Shown in pieces: positions 56,817 through 64,000 of a stretch of 64,000 nucleotides of DNA; the first letter of the stretch is position 1; each line of letters starts with the position of its first letter. Made by a program: the position numbers and the translations under genes. Origin of the DNA: Cepaea hortensis (taxonomy: Eukaryota; Mollusca; Gastropoda; Stylommatophora; Helicidae); contig OY992884.1 in assembly GCA_963921405.1 (NCBI GenBank), positions 61,861,391-61,925,390 of the forward strand, written 5' to 3'. Under the pieces are notes generated by a model, which was not told where the DNA came from, did not search any database, and worked only from the letters and a program-made list of their open reading frames with translations.

Positions 56817-56819
56817 GTT
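56117..56819 (+). mobile_element. (CTAA)-tailed retroposon, copy A4
   Basis: CCTACTATTT flanks the insert (56107-56116 and 56820-56829), a perfect 10-bp duplication that defines the ends: 5' CCGTGTGTTGCCGG, 3' GAAGTTGGAACCGCTA plus about 22 CTAA units. Body of about 600 bp, no protein-coding capacity recognised. The best-defined copy of the family. Confidence 0.85.
56727..56816. repeat. (CTAA)n tail array
   Basis: Long uninterrupted tetranucleotide run forming the tail of retroposon A4. Confidence 0.95.
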
Positions 56820-56829
56820 CCTACTATTT

Positions 56830-58106
56830 ATGTCCTAATAATTCTGGTCCAAGCTGACAGTAATATGCGTCAGCTCAGAGAGACATGATTAAACAATACT
56901 TCTTCTTTGCGTTCATCCGGAGTGTTTTTTCAGATGTGATTGCGGTGTGTCTCGTTATGCACCCTTGGTTAGAAACCCTTAGGCCACCACATCCGACTTT
57001 TAGCGTGCATTTTTGACAGGTTGGCATTCCTGTGGGACTCACTTTTGTGGTGCCGTCCACACCCCAGCTTGTCAAGTTGTAACAGTCGAATGCTTCTCGA
57101 TCAGCCCTCAAGAGGACAGTCCATGGCATTTTCTGCCATCCAGTGTGTCTTCCATAATTGCAGAGCCGACACGCAGCGCCCTGGTGCTGGGCTTACCGAG
57201 GGAATCCTCACGTCCTGCTCATGGCTGCTTTAATTCCTCACTTCAATATATTGGGCATTTCGTTCGCTCCGGGCCGTTCCCGCACAAGCCAGACAGGTCT
57301 GCAGACGGTATCCACTCAGTGAGTTTTCGATTCGGACATGTGCTTGTCGTTGTGCCCGTCAGAGCTGTTACAGGCACGACGGACATTCGGAAAACTACCT
57401 AGTCAGATCTGTTCGGAAACTAGGTAGCCAGAGCTGTTCCTCGCACGAGAGACATTCGGACGAGACATTTCACTCGGACGTAAGTGCGTAGTGCCAATTT
57501 TTATTTTGCCACCCCTAGGACGGCACTTCCGACTTCGGCGGGCATTTTTAATGAGGTTAGCCTTCCTCGGGTTTCGAGGCACATTAGACTTATTGTTGTG
57601 ATGTCGCCCACATCTCAGCTGGTCAAGATAGAACGGTCAAAGACATCACGGTCAACCCTCAAGGGAAGGCAGGAGCAGACCATGGGCGTTCCCTGCTGTC
57701 CAAGGAGGCTTCCATTATTGCAGAGCCGGCACATACTGCTCTGAGACTGGGCTTACCCGAGGAGTTGCCACGTCCTGCACATGGCTGCTTTGATCCCTCA
57801 CTTCCATATGTTATCTTCTCACTTGTATCGTTGTCTACCTCTTGCTCGATTGCCCTCAACCTTGCCCTCCAGTATGGTTTTTATAAGAGTATCATGTCTT
57901 TTAACAATAGATGGCCGAAATATTTCACTTGCCTCCTCTTTATTTCTTCCATCAATTCTCTCTTCATTCCCAGTTTTTCTAGAACCTGCGTAGTGCCAAT
58001 TTTTATTTTGCCACCCCTAGGACGGCACTTCCGACGTCGGCGGGCATTTTTAATGAGGTTAGCCTTCCTCGGGTTTCGAGGCACATTAGACTTATTGTTG
58101 TGATGT
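56830..58106. repeat. Unknown repeat, about 250-bp unit, 2.5 copies
   Basis: Two diverged copies (about 56985-57245 and 57525-57800) share GCAGAGCC, TGGGCTTACC, and CACGTCCTG-CATGGCTGCTTT. A third, partial copy (57987-58106) matches 57485-57604 with one difference seen in 120 bp. No coding frame recognised. Confidence 0.75.
57850..57986 (-). pseudogene. LINE C-terminal scrap
   Basis: Minus-strand codons read VLEKLGMKRELMEEIKRRQV and YFGHLL, the terminal segment of an APE-type LINE. It lies between two copies of the unknown repeat. Confidence 0.7.
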
Positions 58107-59826
58107 TCTAAGGGGTCAATCCCTGGTTGGTGAACTGGATAGCAGCCATCCTGCACTCTCGTCAGGTTGCTCTCCGTCTGGGCGCATGGACCTCAGAGCC
58201 ACATATTTTAACCCCGGGACTGCCACAGGGATCTGCAATCTCACCGGTGCTCTTTAATGTGTATACGAGCAAGATTGCATACCTAGAAGCACCAGGGGTT
58301 GGAAGGATTCTAACATTTGCAGATGATATTCTTGCATACAGGCAGGGGAGAAATAGGGATCAAACAGCCCAGGAGCTACAGGTGACAGTGGACAAAGTGA
58401 TTGACTGGTGCACTGAAATGAGTGGTGTCATCAATCCGGAAAAGGCGGCGGTGTTGTGGTGCTCTCTGGACAACAGGATTGTGAGAGATGATACCCCAAG
58501 CCTCACGATAGATGGTAGAAGCGTCAACAGAGAGAACAAACTGAAGTATCTGGGAATCACATTTGACAGGAGTCTGTCCTTCAAAGACCATGTGGAGACG
58601 GTTGTGACAAGATCTCAAAAGGGACTCAATGCACTTAAAACTATGGCTGCAATGGACACAGAGCAGAGAAGGCTCTTCACACTATACCAGCACTTGATCC
58701 TCTCAGTGATTGATTATGGACTAGGAATGCTTACTGTCTCAAAGAGTCAGCTGGTGAAATTAGAGCGCATACAGAATGAAGCGATGCGGGTCATTCTGGG
58801 ATGCACCAGAGACACTCCAGTAGTGTGTATGCGTTACATTCTTGGTCTGCCTACTGTTGCTAGTAGGCACAAGGTGATGCAAGCGAAGGTATACCTCAGA
58901 GTAGCTGCAGACACAGATCACCCGTTGCATGAGGCGCTGGACGTAGTTAAGGGTCAGAGACTGATAAGAGGGAAATCATGGATGGCTCAGGCGGAGGATA
59001 CGATCAGACAGGTGTGCCCCTTGGAGAACATCAGGCGAGGAGAGGAGTGGGTCAGAGTGCCAGCCGTGCAGTCAGACTTGTGCAGAGTTGTAATAACATT
59101 GTGCAGGGAGTGGCCAGCAGGGGCCACGGAAGTGGAAATTCAGCAACTAATTCAGGAAAATTCTCGCCCGGGTGATGTGATTATCTACACGGATGGGTCA
59201 GTGTTGAGAGGTAGGAGAAGTGTCCGGGGGTTCTTGGCAAAACCTAATGGTCGGCGTTTGGTGCAGGAGAGCCTGGCGTATGATAACACTACATCTAGCT
59301 TAAGAATGGAGGTGGAGGCGGTCAGTGCAGCTTTCCGCTGGATAGAAAACACGATACATACACACATTGTGATTGTAACTGACTCAGAAAGCATGCTGAG
59401 AAGGGTGAGAACAGGTAGGCTTCGTGCAGAGTGGCTTGCTTCGCTTCGGAGGTCACGGGTAGTAAGCATCACCTGGATCTTTTCTCCTGGGCATGCTGGT
59501 GTGCTGGGGAATGAACAGGCGGACAGATTGGCTGGCTCTGCAAAATTTGGTGGAGTATTGATGCATGACAAGGCAGACGTGGTTGCGGCCTTGTGGGAGC
59601 ACGTGTACACCTCGGAGGAGCAGATGGAGCACCATGGTCTGGTAAGAATGAGACAACGAGGTTTAACGAGGGGATCTGGCCGACGCTCGGCGCTCGGAGG
59701 AAAGGCGAGACGGACATATAATCAGATTGCTACTGGAACTATTAGTGTTGGAACTCTTCGCTGGCTGCTGAGGATGGGGACGGAGCGCTTATGGGAATGT
59801 CCTGAATGCTGTGATGTCGGTTCCTA

Positions 59827-59857
<31 letters not shown>
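58105..59857 (+). mobile_element. 5'-truncated RNase H LINE with (ATCA)n tail
   Basis: Starts in the reverse-transcriptase palm and ends in about eight ATCA units (59826-59857). No stop or frameshift inside, so it is young or was recently active. The tail differs from the CTAA tail of the related 6.2-kb copy. Confidence 0.85.
58109..59827 (+). CDS. LINE reverse transcriptase (C-terminal part) and RNase H
   Basis: About 572 open codons from the truncation point (no true start). Palm blocks: LPQGSAISPVLFNVY and the catalytic FADDILAY, then the thumb. RNase H: IIYTDGSV (first Asp), RMEVEAVSAAFRWIE (Glu), VIVTDSESML (second Asp) and FSPGHAGVLGNEQADRLAG (His, last Asp), so all four catalytic positions appear present. 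The end GTLRWLLRMGTERLWECPEC closes with a Cys pair. Endonuclease and first half of the palm are missing, so the copy cannot move itself. I/R1-like group by the RNase H; the exact clade is not set. Confidence 0.9.
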
Positions 59858-59858
<1 letters not shown>

Positions 59859-60790
59859 TAGAACCTCTGCATTTGATTGTTTTTGTTTCCATGAAATACG
59901 ACCTATTTGTCTGTATATCCACATCTCCAGGGCGTCTAAGCGACTTTTTAGTTGCTTGCTTTAGGAACACAAATAGATATCTTTGTTTAACGTGAATTTT
60001 ATTTGCCAAATAAAATATTATTGTACGTAGAGTGTGTCGTTGACGACAAATATTATCTTTGTGAGGTTTGAAGAAAAAGAACTTGCAAAAAAAAAAAAAA
60101 AAAAAGACAGACAAAAAGAGAGAATAATAGTCTTCTTCAAATTTTTTGTGAATAGGGGCTTGTACTATTCACAAAATTTTGTGCCGAATAATCACGTGAC
60201 AAGCCACACATTTTTGTGTATAGCGGCTCGTAATATTCACAACATTGTGTATATAGGGGCTCCCTTTATTGGCAGCCGGTTATTAGTATAGTAACTTGCA
60301 ATGAAATAGTTGCAAGAACATAAGATTTATCTAAAGTAAAGACGAATGGTATGCGTATGCCCGCCAAGCTAACATCGGTTGATATTAATGGTTGTCTACA
60401 AATGTTTGATTAAATCCTTAAAAAATAGACAAATAAATTACTTACTGTTGCGTCCTGCCGAAAAAGTGTTGTCCACTTATTCCGGTCCCCAGAGCTGTGT
60501 TAGCCACACCGTGGTATGTTTACATCCTCTACCACGTGGAGGTGCAGTTGGGATTTTCCCTTCCTAAACTAAAGTTATGGTCTATGACCAAAACTCTCCA
60601 ATTCTGAATAAATATTGATGATGTTGTGAATAAATATTGATGATGTTGTGCTCATATGTTTGAACATTGTTTTTGTTTTGTTTTTGGTTTTGTTATGATT
60701 AAAATAAGTTGTGGGTAAATTTGATATGTTTCATGACAATGAAACTAATATAACACAGCGCATGTGGGCACTTGGAAATCATGCTTAATA
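59858..60790. other. AT-rich DNA with a possible MITE end
   Basis: An uninterrupted A run lies at about 60088-60106. Around 60140-60265 inverted motifs (TATTCACAAAATTTTGTG, GTGAATAGGGGC) and GGGGCTCCCTTTATT resemble the ends of the insertion at 16128-16908. A short doublet TGAATAAATATTGATGATGT lies near 60606-60652. No gene. Confidence 0.45.
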
Positions 60791-61718
60791 ACAAGAAGCG
60801 GCAGCATTATTATCCGGTTAGCGGGATAAGGGTATCCCCTATCAAAGGAGAGGTAAGACGCCTCCTTTCCTCCGTTAGTCTACGGGACACCCTTGGGCAA
60901 GGTGGAGTACCCGTTTAGCCCCCCGATCAGGGTTACGTGAAGCCATGGAAGCAGGTGGTGGATGGAGTGTGAGAGCAGCCGACAGATTGTTGTTGGTTAT
61001 GGTCTTGCACTCTGGGGCGATAGGCAGATGATCTCATCAGTAGAGACAATGGCTATGGCCACCGACTAGTACAGTCACTGCCCAGAAGGAAAGCAATGGC
61101 AAACTACTTTCTGCAAAACTTGCCAAGAAACTATAACAACCATGAAAGAAAACATAATACGAAAGAGATCTGGTGGCGAGACCCCCAGGCCAGGCAGATC
61201 AGATAACACTGGGGAAGAGTGTGACACAGGGACCAGTACTAGTAATCGTGATGACGGAGTTAATCCTGACTGTGTTACCAAGGAAATCCCCTGTGTCAGA
61301 CTAAGAAACAGAGTGAGAATAGCAACGTGGAATGTGAGAAGTCTGTATGAGGGAAAGCTTAAAGTAGTGTGTAATGAGATTGAGAGGTTAAACATTCAAA
61401 TTTTAGGAATTAGTGAACATCGCTGGAGCGGAAAGGGACATTTTACAACTGAAAATGGTAGTCTTTTCAATTATTCTGGTAGAGACGTCGGAGGCCAGAG
61501 TGGAGTGGCATTTTGTTTAGATAAGACAACTGCAAAATCTTTAATGGGATACAATCCAGTTAGTGATAGAATCCTCACTATTAGACTTAAAGGCCGTCCA
61601 AAAAACACAACTCTCATACAGATATATGCACCTACTTCAACAGCAGAGGTCGACGAAATTGAAGATTTTTACAACACACTACAAGACACATTAAATAAGA
61701 TTGGTCATAATGATATAG
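60791..61718 (+). mobile_element. APE-type LINE, 5' part, interrupted
   Basis: A 5' region with stem-like GGTTAGCGGGATAAGGG and GGCAAACTACTTTCTGCAAA leads to an endonuclease ORF that is cut at about 61718 by another LINE. The style of the 5' region (GCAATGGCAAACTAC, TTGCCAAGAAAC) is typical of RTE/BovB-like elements. The remainder is outside the window or lost. Confidence 0.7.
61142..61716 (+). pseudogene. LINE endonuclease domain (RTE-like), truncated
   Basis: ATG at 61142, a polar start of about 55 residues, then the endonuclease: RIATWNVRSLYEGKLKVV (catalytic Asn), ILGISEHRWSGKG (catalytic Glu), GVAFCLDK and LIQIYAPTS. The frame passes into foreign sequence after about residue 191, before the GDFN and SDH blocks, so the domain is incomplete. 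Confidence 0.8.
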
Positions 61719-62008
61719 CCTCCCCCGATGGTGTTTCCACCTTGTCGTGGTGGGGGAGCTTGAGTTTCTCAATGACCCTGAGAGCTATGCCGGCGGTAGC
61801 GTAGCTACCAGCAGGGCCTCCCAAGCCGGACAGGTCAAAGGGTAGAGAACAGACAAAGAGAAACACCCTGGTCCTCCAGGTTGGGGGTTGAAGCGTGGGG
61901 TTAACACCCCCACCTTTGTAAAAACCTTTCTTTGTTACGAAACAAATACATGAGCCTCGATATCGGACTGACTTATCTGGACAACGACCTTGGAACGTTA
62001 AAGGACTT
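61719..62008 (+). promoter_or_regulatory. 5' untranslated region of the second LINE
   Basis: Begins CCTCCCCCGATGGTGTTTCC and contains a hairpin-like CCACCTTGTCGTGGTGGG and TCCTCCAGGTTGGGGG. It fits a LINE 5' end inserted full length; internal promoter activity is expected by family but not shown. Confidence 0.55.
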
Positions 62009-63453
62009 TTGAGATTTGGAACATGGAATGTACGGACACTATATCGAGCTGGAGCGGCCGAAGAACTAACCCGGGAGCTGGGTGAATATCAAATGGATAT
62101 AACAGCAATTCAAGAAATAAGGTGGCCAGGAGAGGGTACTTTAGAGCAAAATGGAATGATTATAATATATGGAGGAAACACCCAAAATAAACATGAATTA
62201 GGAACAGGATTTGTCATCAAAAAAGAGTTATGGGGGAACATATTAAACTTTAAAGCTTTTAATGACAGGATTAGTAAATTACGAATAAAAGGTAAATGGA
62301 AAAATATAACGATGATTAATGTACATGCACCTACTGAAGAGAAAGAAGATGATATTAAAGAAGACTTTTATAATGATCTGGAAGATGTCATAGAAGAAAC
62401 CCCCAAACAGGACATCCTGATTGTGCTGGGAGACTTCAATGCAAAAATAGGTAGAGAGCAAACTAATAAAAAAGTGGCCGGTATGGAAAGCCTACATACA
62501 ACTTCAAATGATAATGGATGGAGAGTCATCAACCTGGCAGAAGCCAAAGGACTGCAGATTAGCAGTACCAGACTACAAAGAAAGGATATACACAAACAAA
62601 CTTGGAAATCATGTGACAAGAGAACCTATAATCAAATAGATCACATTTTAATTAACAACAGAAATGCATCAAACATACAGCAAGTCAGAAGTTATAGAGG
62701 AGCTGAGTGCCACAGTGACCACTTCCTCGTTGGAGCAAAATTTAAAATAAAACTTAAGAGAGCTTTCTATACTAAATTACAAAGATTACACCCAACATAT
62801 AACAGAGAAAAACTGCAAGACATTACAGTCAAAGAGAAATTTACAGATGAAATAAAATGTAAACTTGAAACTCTGCAAAACCCTTTGGAGGAAAGCGTTG
62901 ACCAAACTTGGTTGAACATCAAGAATACAATTCAGTCTACCGCAGAAGAATGTCTCGGTGTGTTAACCACGCATAGAAAGAACAGATGGTTCAATCAAAA
63001 ATGTAAAGAAGCAGTCATTAGGAAGAAGAATGCCAGACATGTATGGTTAAATGACATCAATAACATCCAAAAGGAAGAGCATTATAGAAATGAATGTAAA
63101 GAGGCTACAAAAATAGTCAGACAGCAGAAGCGAGAATATATGAGTAATATAATCAAAGATATGGAAACTAATCACCAGAAAAATGAATCCAGAAAATTTT
63201 TTAAAGAACTGAAGTCAATGAAACGAGGGCACCAACAAAACACATATGGTTTAAAAGACAAAAATGGGAATATGATAAATACCAATGAGGAAATGTGCAA
63301 CACATGGAAAGAATATTTTATTGAATTACTAAATTGTGAAGCTCCAAGTCACATTTTCCCACAGGAAGAGGTTCTAACATGCGAACCACAAATTGAAGAA
63401 CCTACATTTGAAGAAATCCTATATGTAATCACACGACTTAAAAACAATATTGT
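62009..63453 (+). pseudogene. Second LINE: endonuclease and linker
   Basis: About 481 codons open. Endonuclease complete: FGTWNVRTLYRAGAAEEL, ITAIQEIRW, INVHAPTEE, VLGDFNAKIG, YNQIDHILI and ECHSDHFLV. A long Lys/Asn/Gln-rich linker follows (EYMSNIIKDMETN, RKFFKELKSMKRG) and then the start of the reverse transcriptase (YVITRLKNN). A frameshift at about 63446-63454 throws the frame out; the correct continuation is listed next. One frameshift in otherwise clean coding sequence means a young copy, or a sequencing error in an A-rich run. Confidence 0.85.
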
Positions 63454-64000
63454 ACAACTGGGACTGATGGAATTGCTGCTGAATTTATAAAGGCAGGTGG
63501 CCATGCATTACATCTAAAGCTATACGAACTAATAATAAAAATCTGGAGGACAGAAGAATTACCCCATGACTGGAAAGAGTCATTATTGATACCTATCTTT
63601 AAGAAAGGAGACAAGTTCCAATGTGGAAATTATAGAGGAATATCACTACTGTCCACAAGCTATAAGATACTATCCGCAGTATTACTAAATAGACTAAAAC
63701 CATATTCAGAAGACATATTAGGTGACTACCAGGCGGGTTTTAGACAAAACAGATCAACAATAGATCAGATATTTATCTTACGACAAATAGCCGAGAAACA
63801 TTGGGAATATAAAAGAGATCTCCATAACATTTTTGTGGATTTTAAAAAGGCTTATGATAGTGTCCATAGGAATAGTCTATGGAATGCTATGCAGGAATTT
63901 GGAATACCAAGGAAGTTAATCAACATGACCAGACTATGCATGGAAGATACTTATAATATAGTAACATATAAAGGCAGGAAATCAGACCCCTTCCAAATAA
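63454..64000 (+). pseudogene. Second LINE: reverse transcriptase, continues past window
   Basis: Open for 182 codons in the shifted frame: TTGTDGIAAEFIKAGG, LLIPIFKKGDKFQCGNYRGI (fingers), GDYQAGFRQNRSTIDQIF, and IFVDFKKAYDSVHR with the first catalytic Asp. The YADD motif lies beyond the window edge. Confidence 0.85.

Overview
This is a repeat-dominated stretch of animal (metazoan) nuclear DNA. The evidence is candidate GT-AG introns, AATAAA poly(A) signals, an ankyrin-repeat/SOCS-box gene, and the transposon mix: APE-type LINEs with and without RNase H, a Penelope-like element, Helitron-like elements, a ZMYM1-like hAT, LTR retrotransposons, tRNA-derived SINEs and hairpin MITEs. A lophotrochozoan, perhaps a mollusc, is my best guess, but this is inference only; an arthropod is not excluded. 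There is nothing bacterial in the window.

Layout. 1-6 kb: a LINE endonuclease scrap at the edge, a TG-rich composite minisatellite, a possible two-exon gene (3251-3796) and a broken reading frame with a PC4-like domain and a repetitive Gln/Asn tail (4976-5815). 6-10.5 kb: a roughly 60-bp A-rich satellite carrying a 5'-truncated RNase H LINE, then a LINE copy interrupted by a piece of its own family. 11.3-20.2 kb: two Helitron-like copies, one with a 1.6-kb pure pyrimidine tract; two hairpin MITEs; and a minus-strand LINE carrying four nested insertions. 20-24.8 kb: SINE and LINE debris. 24.86-27.27 kb: the only clearly intact host gene, an 802-residue ankyrin/SOCS-box protein read from one exon.

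28.2-56 kb holds the main discovery. Three related LTR retrotransposons (29358-36441, 38571-46067, 48278-55951) all lie on the minus strand. Each has paired LTRs of 248, 264 or 305 bp that are about 98.5-99.6% identical, and each has a perfect 4-bp target-site duplication. None has a recognisable protease, reverse transcriptase, RNase H or integrase. Each carries one conserved nucleocapsid-tail-like ORF and about 4 kb of non-coding interior. That interior is studded with short hairpins whose stems vary in a compensatory way while loops are kept; several plus-strand C-A mismatches become G-U pairs only in the minus-strand RNA. I read the family as gag-tail-only, non-autonomous elements with a structured RNA body.

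The surrounding DNA records the order of events. Element 1 sits in a (CTAA)-tailed retroposon, which sits in a LINE. Element 2 sits in frame inside a hAT transposase pseudogene. A Penelope-like fragment with a 5' inversion and a possible degenerate hammerhead lies next to it. 56-64 kb: a retroposon with clear target-site duplications, a duplicated unknown repeat, a well-preserved RNase H LINE (58105-59857), and a LINE 5' end interrupted by a second LINE that runs off the window.
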